Shown piece by piece: positions 27,519 to 36,550 of a stretch of DNA of 63,203 bases. The stretch's first letter is position 1. Each line of letters starts with the position of its first letter. The stretch lies in contig PYJA01000089.1 of the NCBI GenBank assembly GCA_003635185.1, forward strand, positions 1 to 63,203. Direction: 5' to 3'. This DNA is from Candidatus Poribacteria bacterium. Lineage in GTDB: Bacteria > Poribacteria > WGA-4E > WGA-3G. The notes beneath the pieces are model-generated. The model saw only the letters and a program-made list of their open reading frames with translations, had not been told where the DNA came from and ran no database searches. The position numbers and the translations under genes are program-made.

Positions 27519-28340
27519 ATGGCAATTACGGATGCGATGCCAGAACTCAAACGTAAACTACAATTTTTCCCTGTTGAAAACGGAAATCCATCAACGTTGA
27601 CACATGAGCAAATTCAACATTTTAATGAAAACGGATTTATCAGTCCTTTAGACGTTTTCTCTGAAGCGGAAATCTCACAACACCGTGAGTACTTCAACCA
27701 ACTTATGGAAAAAGTTTTGGCAGAAGGTGGAAACGGTTATTCCATTAATGGCTGGCATACACGTTGTGCAGGCATTCACGACCTCATTACCGAAGATAGA
27801 ATACTGGATTACGTTCAGGACCTACTTGGTGAAAACCTTATCTGCTGGGGAACGCACTATTTCTGCAAGCTGCCTGGCGATGAAAAACAGGTCAGCTGGC
27901 ATCAGGATGCCTCTTACTGGCCACTCTCACCGAGTAAAACCGTTACTGTATGGCTCGCGATTGATGATGCCTCCGTTGAAAACGGCGCGATGGCTGTTAT
28001 TCCAAAATCACATTTACATGGACAGATCGCGTTTGAAAGAAGCACAGCAGAAGAAAAGAATGTGCTTGGGCAGACGGTTCATGCACCAGAACAGTTTGGT
28101 GATGCACCCGTACCGTTTGAAATGAAAGCAGGGCAGCTTTCGTTGCATTCCGATTTACTATTGCACGGTTCAGAACCGAACACCTCTGATCGGCGGCGAT
28201 GCGGTTTAACAATGCGATTTGTCCCACCAGAAGTCCACGCATCAAACAATTGGAACCAACGGGCTATTATTGCCAGAGGTACCGATCCGAACGGGCATTG
28301 GGTTCACAACCCGCGTCCCGCTGAGGATAGCCTCCCGTAA
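27519..28340 (+). CDS. Phytanoyl-CoA dioxygenase (PhyH) family protein
   Basis: 273-residue Fe(II)/2-oxoglutarate-dependent oxygenase. The first facial-triad ligands are H-x-D in SWHQDASYWPL (about 125-135), and the distal histidine is in LLHGSEPNTSDRRRCG (about 213-228), with the arginine that binds 2-oxoglutarate close by. VWLAIDDASVENGAMAVIPKSH is typical of the family. AGGGAGAG lies upstream of the ATG. The substrate is unknown; this family is highly expanded in some marine lineages. Confidence 0.92.
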   Translation: MAITDAMPELKRKLQFFPVENGNPSTLTHEQIQHFNENGFISPLDVFSEAEISQHREYFNQLMEKVLAEGGNGYSINGWHTRCAGIHDLITEDRILDYVQDLLGENLICWGTHYFCKLPGDEKQVSWHQDASYWPLSPSKTVTVWLAIDDASVENGAMAVIPKSHLHGQIAFERSTAEEKNVLGQTVHAPEQFGDAPVPFEMKAGQLSLHSDLLLHGSEPNTSDRRRCGLTMRFVPPEVHASNNWNQRAIIARGTDPNGHWVHNPRPAEDSLP

Positions 28341-28370
28341 CAACAATGTCAACTATGTATTTCCGTAAAT

Positions 28371-29681
28371 ATGAATAAAAATAATAGCTCCGAAAGCGTG
28401 TTCCGCTACTTCTCAGAGTTCGTTGATCTTCCAAGACGTATCCTTTTTGCTGCATTCGCAATCTCTGCTGCCGCGAGTTTCCTTTTATGCGGATATGAAT
28501 TTATCCGCGCCGTCTCAGATTCCTTATTCATTGAAGTGTACACGGCAGACAACCTTCCGTGGGTAATGGCGGCTGTTCCACCCAGTGTGCTTTTAATTCT
28601 TTGCCCCTATGGACTTCTCCTCTCGTGGCTTGGTGCCACGCGCACCTTAGCGATAACCTCTATCCTATCAGGGGCTTTGATCTTATCATGCTATTTTGCA
28701 CTTTTAAGCGGGATAGGTTTTGCTGCTGCTATTATTTATGTTTTTCGTGAAGCGTACATTGTAATCATCCTTGAACAATTCTGGTCTTTTGTCAACAGTA
28801 CTCTCACATCTAAACAAGCAAAAACGATAAATGGCCCTTTTTGTGCAATTGCCTCAGTCGGATCCGTTGTGGGAGGGAAGCTTGTAGCAAGATGGGCAGA
28901 AACACTGGGATCAGAAACGTTACTTGTGTTTGCTGCCAGTTCCCTCATACCAGCGGCAATTTTTGGTGTTGTCGCCTACGTCCTTGCCGGAGAACCAAAA
29001 CCAACTGTGGCTGAGGAAGGTGGACGGCGTGGTCACTTAGGATTGAAGACGTTTTTTAGTTCTAAATATCTGGTCTTCATAGGTTTGCTGATTATAAGTA
29101 CTCAAGTCATCTCAACTGTTCTTGATCTCCGATTCAAAGGTCTGGTAGAAATGGATTTCCCTGTCAAAGACACCAGAACTGCGTATATCGGCAACTTTTA
29201 TGGAAACCTTGGCGCGGTCTCAGCCGTTTTGCAACTGATTGTTGTGCCTTTAGCACTCCGATTTGTCTCTATCCGGCTTACTCACATCGGTATTCCAATA
29301 GTGCATCTGGTCAACGGACTTATTTTGACGCTTACACCATCCCTGCGTACTGCAGCAAGAGCCTTTCTAACATTTAAAGCGCTTGATTATTCACTTTTTC
29401 GTGCTGGCAAAGAATTATTTTATATACCGCTTTCCTATGATGAACGTTACCGAGCGAAACAGATTATTGATTCTTTCCTATACCGTTCTGCCAAAGGTGG
29501 TAGTGCGGGCATCATTGCATTAATTGGTCTGGGTATAAAAACTATTCCCGGTATGGCCTATTCCATTGCTGCTATGGTAGCATCATGTATATGGGGCGGA
29601 CTTGTTACGAATTTGACATCACAATATCAAAAAATAGAAAATATAAATAAAAATGTTGACAATGAAACTCACATTGTGTAA
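28371..29681 (+). CDS. Npt1/Npt2-like (ATP/ADP translocase-related) membrane carrier
   Basis: 436 residues with about 11-12 hydrophobic segments, in the inner membrane. KALDYSLFRAGKELFYIPLSYDERYRAK is cut here as the motif DYSLFRAGKELFYIPL (about residue 334 on), which marks the Npt/TlcA-like branch of MFS carriers. Free-living bacteria carry such homologues with unknown substrates, so nucleotide exchange is not established. It starts 30 bases after the PhyH gene. A promoter for the next gene lies inside its last codons. Confidence 0.8.
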   Translation: MNKNNSSESVFRYFSEFVDLPRRILFAAFAISAAASFLLCGYEFIRAVSDSLFIEVYTADNLPWVMAAVPPSVLLILCPYGLLLSWLGATRTLAITSILSGALILSCYFALLSGIGFAAAIIYVFREAYIVIILEQFWSFVNSTLTSKQAKTINGPFCAIASVGSVVGGKLVARWAETLGSETLLVFAASSLIPAAIFGVVAYVLAGEPKPTVAEEGGRRGHLGLKTFFSSKYLVFIGLLIISTQVISTVLDLRFKGLVEMDFPVKDTRTAYIGNFYGNLGAVSAVLQLIVVPLALRFVSIRLTHIGIPIVHLVNGLILTLTPSLRTAARAFLTFKALDYSLFRAGKELFYIPLSYDERYRAKQIIDSFLYRSAKGGSAGIIALIGLGIKTIPGMAYSIAAMVASCIWGGLVTNLTSQYQKIENINKNVDNETHIV

Positions 29682-29684
29682 AAT
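29656..29684 (+). promoter_or_regulatory. Sigma-70 promoter for the lipoprotein/liv genes
   Basis: TTGACA (29656-29661), 17 bp, TAAAAT (29679-29684), overlapping the end of the carrier gene. The next ATG is at 29722 with AGGAGG. Confidence 0.65.
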
Positions 29685-29721
29685 ATAGTATAGAAACTTA
29701 CAGTGAAGGAGGACAAAGTTT

Positions 29722-30504
29722 ATGACGCATCATAAATTGAGAAGTTTCCAAAGACAACATCTGCACTTTGGTATACTTTTTTTAGTAGGTGTGTTTTTGG
29801 TTGGTTGTGCAGTTGCACCCCAGCCTTCGGTTGAGGTCCACATAGAGCCAATTGAGGGACGCGCTGACACAAAAATTCATCCTGAAACAGGTGCCGTCAC
29901 CGTTTTACAAAAAGGGGTTGCTGTTACCATTGAACCCCTTGATGAAGTGGAGATTTTTGAACTAACGGATGACCCGCGTATCAATCCATATCTTATTGTA
30001 GGCAACCATGGGAATGTTGAGTCTATCTATACAGTTTTTGAAATGACTGTCCACAACCTTGATACGCCACGAGTTTTAGTTGAAGAATCAGCGGTGCTAC
30101 TGGATAAGAATGGGGCTCAGTACGCTAACCTTCCTTACGATTACTTTGAAGACCTTTACGACAACGTAACTCGGTCTGAGCAAAACGCTGAACCCGCAAG
30201 AACATATCCACACTATCATTCGCCTTATCGCAGTTATTATCCACACTACCGAACTTATGTGGATATTGCAGCATTAGAGGAAGGACAGGCGATAGTTGCG
30301 GAAAGCCTGTTTGAGAGTGGAAAGTTGTTTAAGGGGGCTAAGCGGCGTGGACTTTTAATCTTTGAAAGACTTAATCCTGATAATACCGAAATGCGGATTA
30401 TTGTCCCTGAAATCAGTGTTGTACATTCAGAGGACAAACAGGAAAAATTGAAATTTAAATTTGACTTTCGGCAAGTCGTTGCAGAAAAATCTGCTACAGA
30501 ATAA
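29722..30504 (+). CDS. Lipoprotein of unknown function
   Basis: 260 residues with a lipoprotein signal (LVGVFLVGC, lipidated C near residue 29). The rest is a soluble domain with a tyrosine/histidine-rich stretch around 155-175 (YPHYHSPYRSYYPHYRTY), possibly a flexible or metal-touching loop. I do not recognise the family. AGGAGG precedes the ATG. It lies 14 bases before the ABC binding-protein gene and probably shares its transcript. Confidence 0.75.
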   Translation: MTHHKLRSFQRQHLHFGILFLVGVFLVGCAVAPQPSVEVHIEPIEGRADTKIHPETGAVTVLQKGVAVTIEPLDEVEIFELTDDPRINPYLIVGNHGNVESIYTVFEMTVHNLDTPRVLVEESAVLLDKNGAQYANLPYDYFEDLYDNVTRSEQNAEPARTYPHYHSPYRSYYPHYRTYVDIAALEEGQAIVAESLFESGKLFKGAKRRGLLIFERLNPDNTEMRIIVPEISVVHSEDKQEKLKFKFDFRQVVAEKSATE

Positions 30505-30518
30505 AAGGAGTATTGAAA

Positions 30519-31730
30519 ATGAGAAATTGGTTTGTAGGGTTGTTATTAGTGTCGCTTGTATGCGTTTGGGGATGCCAACCTCCAGACAAGAAAACAGACG
30601 AAGCACAGGATGAAACACAGGGAGCACAACAAGAGTTGAAAGTTGCTGTTGCAGCACCCTATACAGGGGGTGCCGCTGCATTTGGAGATATGATCAAACG
30701 AGGTGCTCAACTAAAAGAAAAAGAAGTTAACGAAGCTGGCGGAATCAACGGCATGAAATTGACGCTGCTTTTTAGAGATGATGCTGGCAAAGGGTCAGAA
30801 GCAAGCCTCGTGGCAGAGCGCATTGCTAACGACAACGAAATCCTTGCAGTTGTTGGACATTTTAACAGTGCTTGTTCGTTAGCTGGTCAAACTATTTATG
30901 ATCGTGTTGGTATTGTAGAACTCTCCCCCGGTTCAACTGCTGTAGAGGTATGTGAAGGGAGCAAATGGACCTTTCGTAATTTATATCGAGACGATTTTCA
31001 GGGAAAATTCATTGCGCAATATATAGATAACGTGTTGACTGATCTTGAGTCAGTTGCTGTCTTTTTTGATAACGATGATTATGGGCGTGGTTTAAGAAAC
31101 GCGTTTGTCGCTGAAGTCGAAAATACAGAACTTACCCTTGTTGCTTCAGAAGCTTACGAAAGGGATACTACCAATTTTAAGGCGCAATTGACCAGCATTA
31201 AATCCAAAAAGCCGGACGCTATTTTTATTTCTGGACTCTATACCGAAGCTGGCTTGATTGTAAAACAAGCACGGGAAGCGGGGATCATCGCACAGTTTTT
31301 TGGAGCAGATGGTATTGATAATGCCGATTTTTTGACAACTGCTGGTTCAAGAGCTGCAGAAGGAACCTATATTACGACTCCTTTTTTATTTGGTGCGGAT
31401 GACAAAAAAGCTCAGGAAATGGCTTCCAATTTTGAAAAACTTCACGGTGTGCCGCCAGATACCTGGGCTGCTTTAACTTACGATGCTGTTGGAATGATTG
31501 CCGAAGCTCTTCAAAAAACTTATAATCCGGAAGCATCGGTTGCAGATAATCGAACGGCTATCCGAGAACATTTAGCCGCCATAGATACGTCTGAAAAAGG
31601 CTACAAAGGGATCACAGGTTTAACCTATTTTGATCATAATGGGGACACGATTGATAAACCGGCTTATGTGAAGACAGTTAAAGATGGGAAATTTGTTGCA
31701 GCCGAGAAACAACTGGGTAATTTGAAGTAA
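30519..31730 (+). CDS. Branched-chain amino acid-type ABC transporter substrate-binding lipoprotein
   Basis: Periplasmic-binding-fold type I protein (LivJ/LivK family), about 403 residues. I choose the ATG at 30519 with AAGGAG 8 bases upstream; a TTG at 30513 would add two residues. Lipoprotein signal VCVWGC. The mature part shows KVAVAAPYTGGAAAFGDMIK near the start and ALTYDAVGMIAEAL toward the end. The ligand could be a branched-chain amino acid, amide or urea. Two permease genes follow. Confidence 0.93.
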   Translation: MRNWFVGLLLVSLVCVWGCQPPDKKTDEAQDETQGAQQELKVAVAAPYTGGAAAFGDMIKRGAQLKEKEVNEAGGINGMKLTLLFRDDAGKGSEASLVAERIANDNEILAVVGHFNSACSLAGQTIYDRVGIVELSPGSTAVEVCEGSKWTFRNLYRDDFQGKFIAQYIDNVLTDLESVAVFFDNDDYGRGLRNAFVAEVENTELTLVASEAYERDTTNFKAQLTSIKSKKPDAIFISGLYTEAGLIVKQAREAGIIAQFFGADGIDNADFLTTAGSRAAEGTYITTPFLFGADDKKAQEMASNFEKLHGVPPDTWAALTYDAVGMIAEALQKTYNPEASVADNRTAIREHLAAIDTSEKGYKGITGLTYFDHNGDTIDKPAYVKTVKDGKFVAAEKQLGNLK

Positions 31731-31733
31731 TTG

Positions 31734-31763
31734 ATTTTGCCTTTAAAAGTTTAAGGGCAAAAT
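31734..31763 (+). promoter_or_regulatory. Stem-loop between binding-protein and permease genes
   Basis: ATTTTGCC (31734-31741) pairs perfectly with GGCAAAAT (31756-31763), and the inner TTAA/TTAA can extend it. It starts four bases after the stop codon and has no T tract. Such hairpins often stabilise the binding-protein mRNA relative to downstream permease genes. Confidence 0.5.
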
Positions 31764-31806
31764 GTTCTGTGAGACATCTTTCCATAATGGGGACTAAAAA
31801 TAAGAA

Positions 31807-32724
31807 ATGATGGCGCAAATTTTGGAACAATTAATCAATGGATTGGTACTCGGAGGCATCTATGCGCTTATTGCCGTTGGTTACACAATGGTTTACGGTA
31901 TTATCCAATTGATCAATTTCGCCCATGGTGAGATTTACATGTTTGGTGCCTACATTGCCCTTATGTTTATAGTGATGGGTGTACCGTTTTGGATAGCAGT
32001 GCCGCTTAGCATGCTTCTCTGTGCCATTTTAGGAATGTTGATTGACTTTGTGGCATACAGGCCCCTTCGAAATGCACCGCGTTTATCAGCACTGATAACA
32101 GCTATCGGTATATCGCTTGCATTACAAAACCTCGCGCGAATGATTTGGTCGGCGAGACCTCGTCAATTTCCTTCTGAATCTCTACCATCTTTTTTTCTTA
32201 GTGAAGTGACTCAAACAGGCGAAGTTATAAATGCTATACTGCTTCCTGGAGGCGGTATTTTACCTTTTCGTGACGTGTTTATTCTCTTGTTAGCAGTTGT
32301 TTTAATGGTTGTCTTAAACATGTTAATTTACTTAACCAAAATTGGAAAAGCGATGCGTGCATGCGCACAAAATGCGGTCGCAGCGAATTTGATGGGAATT
32401 AAAACGAACCATGTTATTGCAGTAACGTTTGCTATCGGTTCTGCTTTAGGCGCGGTTGCAGGTATCATGGTTGGATTGAGTGAAGTAGTTACACCAACAA
32501 TGGGATATTATAAAGGAGTCGCTGCATTTGCAGCTGCCGTTCTTGGTGGGATTGGTAGTATCTCTGGAGCAATTTTCGGTGGGATCGTGATTGGGATAGC
32601 CGAAGTATTTGGCGCTGACATTCACTCTGGTTATCGGATAGCGTTTGCATATATAATCATGATTCTTGTGATTTTGATTCGTCCATCTGGTTTATTTGGA
32701 AAATCGACAAGTACACGCGCATAG
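31807..32724 (+). CDS. livH: Branched-chain amino acid ABC transporter permease LivH
   Basis: 305-residue inner-membrane permease with about eight helices. It opens with LINGLVLGGIYALIAVGYTMVYGIIQLINFAHGE, of which GIYALIAVGYTMVYGI and the INFAHGE motif are diagnostic. The cytoplasmic EAA-like loop is near GKAMRACAQNAVAANLMGI. It pairs with the permease that starts 24 bases later. Confidence 0.95.
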   Translation: MMAQILEQLINGLVLGGIYALIAVGYTMVYGIIQLINFAHGEIYMFGAYIALMFIVMGVPFWIAVPLSMLLCAILGMLIDFVAYRPLRNAPRLSALITAIGISLALQNLARMIWSARPRQFPSESLPSFFLSEVTQTGEVINAILLPGGGILPFRDVFILLLAVVLMVVLNMLIYLTKIGKAMRACAQNAVAANLMGIKTNHVIAVTFAIGSALGAVAGIMVGLSEVVTPTMGYYKGVAAFAAAVLGGIGSISGAIFGGIVIGIAEVFGADIHSGYRIAFAYIIMILVILIRPSGLFGKSTSTRA

Positions 32725-32748
32725 CGAAACTGGGGATATAAGTCTTAG

Positions 32749-33756
32749 ATGCGAGATAAATTAACACCCAAAAACATTATTTTCTGTCTATGTATCTGTT
32801 TTTTACCACTGTTGATGTATGGTATTGATGGTATAGAGAGATTCTTATCAATTGACTTTGGTTGGCCGGGTGGAGATTACGTAATACGGATCGTTGTTCG
32901 TGCCTGTCTCTACATGCTTCTCGCTGTCGGATTAAATATCGTTTGTGGTTTTACAGGACTGCTTGATCTCGGATATGTAGCCTTCTATCTGATTGGAGGT
33001 TATACAGCTGGGTTATTGATGCAGCGTCTTGGTGTTCCTTATTGGTTTGCATTGCCGCTGGCTGTGCTACATGGCACCGTGTGGGGCTTATTGCGTGGAA
33101 TACCAACGTTACGACTTACAGGCGATTACTTTGCAATTGTCACATTCGGATTTGCTGAGTTGTTCTTTCGTGTAGTGAGAAACGAACAATGGTTAATTGG
33201 TGCTCCAAACGGACAACTCCGTGGAATTCCATCACCAAGTCTTTTTGGGATAACGTTCAACCAAAACTGGCACAACTATTACCACATTCTTATTCTGCTA
33301 ATATTCGTTGTCTTTATTACCTATAGATTGCAGAATTCTCGTGTTGGCAGAGCGTGGGTTGCAATTCGCGAAGACGAGAATGCCGCAGAAAGTATGGGGA
33401 TTAATGTTGGTCGTTATAAATCGCTTGCTTTTGCAGTGAGTGCTGCAATTGGAGCATTGGGAGGATGCTTCATCGCACAATTTCAAGTCAACATTAGTGC
33501 ACCTTTTTTCGAATTCTGGGAATCAATCCTGATCCTCTGCATGGTGGTCCTCGGAGGAATGGGAAGCATCAGAGGTGCGATGATAGGTGCAGCTATTCTT
33601 GGCTCATTGGGTGAAATTTTACGTGAAGTTCTTACAGTTCTTACCCGATTTACTGAATATCCCGAATTAGTAGGCGCACGATATCTCATTTTTGGTATTG
33701 TCCTAATTTTGCTAATGCGATTCCGTCCGGGTGGTCTTATTTTCAAGAAAACATAA
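32749..33756 (+). CDS. livM: Branched-chain amino acid ABC transporter permease LivM
   Basis: 335-residue permease, second membrane subunit. Typical motifs are LNIVCGFTGLLDLGYVAFYLIG, seen here as GLLDLGYVAFYLIGGY (about 76-91), and the cytoplasmic loop GRAWVAIREDENAAESMGI (about 201-219). The operon then stops: 39 bases later a convergent gene ends, so the ATPases LivG and LivF that normally follow are absent. Confidence 0.95.
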   Translation: MRDKLTPKNIIFCLCICFLPLLMYGIDGIERFLSIDFGWPGGDYVIRIVVRACLYMLLAVGLNIVCGFTGLLDLGYVAFYLIGGYTAGLLMQRLGVPYWFALPLAVLHGTVWGLLRGIPTLRLTGDYFAIVTFGFAELFFRVVRNEQWLIGAPNGQLRGIPSPSLFGITFNQNWHNYYHILILLIFVVFITYRLQNSRVGRAWVAIREDENAAESMGINVGRYKSLAFAVSAAIGALGGCFIAQFQVNISAPFFEFWESILILCMVVLGGMGSIRGAMIGAAILGSLGEILREVLTVLTRFTEYPELVGARYLIFGIVLILLMRFRPGGLIFKKT

Positions 33757-33795
33757 ATTACATTTCAGTATTTCAACAAAGTTGATTCAAAACTC

Positions 33796-34812
33796 TCACC
33801 AAACCTCCCTTTTGTTTCTCCATCTTTGAATAAGCAACTCACCTATCAAAAAAATCAGCACCAACCCAACAAACCATTGAAACCTTTCTTGATACTCACC
33901 ATCAGCATGCACCCTGAATTTCTGTTTTTCGAGTCGTGCTAAGTCCTTCGTTAACTGAGCGATACCCGCATTTGCATGGTAATAATTTCCATTTCCTGCT
34001 TTTGCAATTTCACGTAGACGTTCCGCATTCAATGCAGTTAGCACCAGCTTTCCATCAATATCTCGCTTATATCCTGCGCTTTCAATTGGCAGCGGTATCG
34101 GAACAGGTTTATCTGAAGAGCCGACACCAACACAATAGATATGTACCCCCTCCCTTTTAGCTGCTTTTGCTGCTTCCATAGCATCTGTCCCAAAATCCTC
34201 ACCATCCGTAAAAAGAATCAACACTTTTTGCCCACTGGAATCGGAATTTGTCAACTCATTTTTATCTGAAATGAATCGAGCAATTGCGACCTCAATTGCA
34301 TTGCCGATACGGGTGCTGCTATGGACAAGTGTTTCGGGAGTCATTGCTGCTAAAAATTCTCTGAGCGTAGAGGCATCGCTTGCCAAGGGATATACCACAA
34401 TACTTGCTTCGGCAAAATAAAGCAAGCCAAAACGATCACCTTCAAGCTGTTCCAACAAAGAGAAGATCACATCTTTGGCATGCGTTAGCCGTCGGACAGA
34501 GTTGTTATCTGTAGCAAGCATACTCGTAGAAATATCCAGTGCAAGCATAATATCTAACCTTTCAGTCACTGTTTCAGGTTTACCCCCCCACTGCGGCTGC
34601 GCTATTGCGATCGCTACAAAGAGATAACTTAACATAAACAACGCTGCTTGAATCTTGTGTCGTTTTAGATATGTCGGATTCACATTGCTTTGGAATAGCA
34701 GCATTGCGTTTCGCTTCATGCGCAATCCAAAAAGAAGCAATAGAATTAAAATAGGCAACCCGACCCATAAAAAAAAGAGGAACTCTGGATTGCCAAAACG
34801 AAACCAATTCAT
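33796..34812 (-). CDS. BatA/BatB-like von Willebrand factor A membrane protein
   Basis: 338 residues: an N-terminal helix (about 10-28), a second helix (about 55-70), then a VWA domain facing outward and a C-terminal helix (about 312-330). The MIDAS site begins DISTSM (D-x-S-x-S) and includes the later FTDGEDFG aspartates, so metal-dependent ligand binding is likely. Bat proteins usually sit next to a MoxR ATPase and DUF58 gene, none of which is here. Confidence 0.88.
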   Translation of the reverse strand: MNWFRFGNPEFLFFLWVGLPILILLLLFGLRMKRNAMLLFQSNVNPTYLKRHKIQAALFMLSYLFVAIAIAQPQWGGKPETVTERLDIMLALDISTSMLATDNNSVRRLTHAKDVIFSLLEQLEGDRFGLLYFAEASIVVYPLASDASTLREFLAAMTPETLVHSSTRIGNAIEVAIARFISDKNELTNSDSSGQKVLILFTDGEDFGTDAMEAAKAAKREGVHIYCVGVGSSDKPVPIPLPIESAGYKRDIDGKLVLTALNAERLREIAKAGNGNYYHANAGIAQLTKDLARLEKQKFRVHADGEYQERFQWFVGLVLIFLIGELLIQRWRNKREVW

Positions 34813-34848
34813 GTTGTTGTAACGTCAAATTCTGGACGAAAATAATCT

Positions 34849-36540
34849 TTACAAATTAAAATTTAACCACTGGATACGATCCTTATATTTCTGAACTTCT
34901 ACTTTTGCCCTTGCCTGATTCCAATCGTTGCTTTCAACGAGAAATTGTGCTATTTGTGGTGCTATGTCAAACCCTTGTCCCTGCGTCCATCCGATGCGGG
35001 TACGTCTCCAAAGTAAGTCTTCTAAAGTCATTGCCATTTCTCCCCAATAAGCATACAGAATTTCTGCTTTCACAAAAGGAAGAGACATCGTAATAGACTC
35101 CGCAAGGGTAGCATCCTGATTAACAAACTCCTGAATGCTTTGATACCCTCGAATCCCGTACCTTTGGATTAGACGCTCCTTATCAACTAAATGTGTGCTT
35201 TCTTTATTAGCGTCATATCTGTTAAGTCCATCTGATATGGCACTCGGCAAGGGACAGACAGCAGTTTTGCATCTACGGGGCACACTTAGTGATTTTGCCA
35301 AATAGTCTGCCGTTTCCTCAGCAATTAGACGGTGTGTTGTCAATTTTCCACCATAAACATATAAAATACCACTCGGACTTTCAGTGATGATATGTTCTCT
35401 CGAAACGAAATTACGGTCATCACTTACTTGCTTAGCATGGTTGGTAGCGATAAGAGGACGTACGCCCGCGTAAGTACCGATAATAGAACTCCGATCTAAC
35501 GACATATTTGGGAATATCCGCTGCGCTTCTGAAAGCAGATACATTACCTCTTTTGTAGAGGGACGAGCCGACTCCGGCCCACCTTCTGGAGTCGTTTCGG
35601 TTGTGCCGACAATAGAGGTATTATGCTCACCAGGTAAAATAAAAATTGCGCGTTGTTTTTCATTGTTCGACTTTTCTGCATGTGTATATGTCACGATACC
35701 GGACTGAACTGCGGTATCTTCAGCATGACAACGTGGCAAGATAAGATGAATTCCTTTGGCATTTTTAGTTACCAATCGCGGAACACCATCGTAACTGGGG
35801 TCTTTACACCATAACTGATCGGTCCACGGACCTGTTGCAGAGACGATTTTGCGCGCAGCGATCTCAAAACATTCACCAGAAATAACATCCTTAGCCATTA
35901 TGCGATGTGTTGGATTTGACGCGTCGGGTTGGGCAATAAACTCAAGAAACTGGACGTAGTTTGCCATTACGCCACCATGCCGATGCGCGTCCTTGAGAGT
36001 TGCAATTGTCAATCTTGCATCATCAACCTTGCTATCCCAAAGAACAACACAACCTTTTAGGCCATTTACAGCAACAGGACCGACCATGGCTTGTATTTTA
36101 TGGACATCAAGAAGTAATTTGGCTTTTTCTGTTGTATCTGATTTTGAGAGATGATTATAGTATTGTGCAGCGAGTCTAATCCCTGTAAGTGGATATGGAT
36201 CCCCTTTGTAACCAAGAATCGCTATCGGTATCGGTTTAACAAGGTTGGGGGCAATATGAATCAAAGTTTCCCGTTCTTTGCGTGCCTGTTTCACAAGAGC
36301 GATATCGCGTTTTGCCAGATAGCGAAATCCACCGTGAATAAGCTGGGAACTTGCACCACTCGTTCCACAGGCAAAATCGCCTTGCTCAATTAGACCTGCT
36401 CTAATGCCACCGTTTAAAGCAATGTCTCGAATTAGACCTGCACCGACAATGCCACCGCCGATAACCAACACATCTAACGGTTCCGTCTTTAAGGTTTTTA
36501 TATTCTGGGTACGAGTATTGCTCGAAAATTCGACTGACAT
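34849..36540 (-). CDS. glpD: FAD-dependent glycerol-3-phosphate dehydrogenase
   Basis: Oxidises sn-glycerol 3-phosphate to dihydroxyacetone phosphate at the membrane, feeding electrons to quinone. 563 residues, a normal length. The FAD-binding start is DVLVIGGGIVGAGLIRDIAL (about 23-42), followed by SSQLIHGGFRYL. The C-terminal region has the RRTRIGW segment of the family. It begins 10 bases after the aminotransferase gene ends. No glycerol kinase or facilitator is visible. Confidence 0.95.
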   Translation of the reverse strand: MSVEFSSNTRTQNIKTLKTEPLDVLVIGGGIVGAGLIRDIALNGGIRAGLIEQGDFACGTSGASSQLIHGGFRYLAKRDIALVKQARKERETLIHIAPNLVKPIPIAILGYKGDPYPLTGIRLAAQYYNHLSKSDTTEKAKLLLDVHKIQAMVGPVAVNGLKGCVVLWDSKVDDARLTIATLKDAHRHGGVMANYVQFLEFIAQPDASNPTHRIMAKDVISGECFEIAARKIVSATGPWTDQLWCKDPSYDGVPRLVTKNAKGIHLILPRCHAEDTAVQSGIVTYTHAEKSNNEKQRAIFILPGEHNTSIVGTTETTPEGGPESARPSTKEVMYLLSEAQRIFPNMSLDRSSIIGTYAGVRPLIATNHAKQVSDDRNFVSREHIITESPSGILYVYGGKLTTHRLIAEETADYLAKSLSVPRRCKTAVCPLPSAISDGLNRYDANKESTHLVDKERLIQRYGIRGYQSIQEFVNQDATLAESITMSLPFVKAEILYAYWGEMAMTLEDLLWRRTRIGWTQGQGFDIAPQIAQFLVESNDWNQARAKVEVQKYKDRIQWLNFNL

Positions 36541-36550
36541 TTTCTAAAAT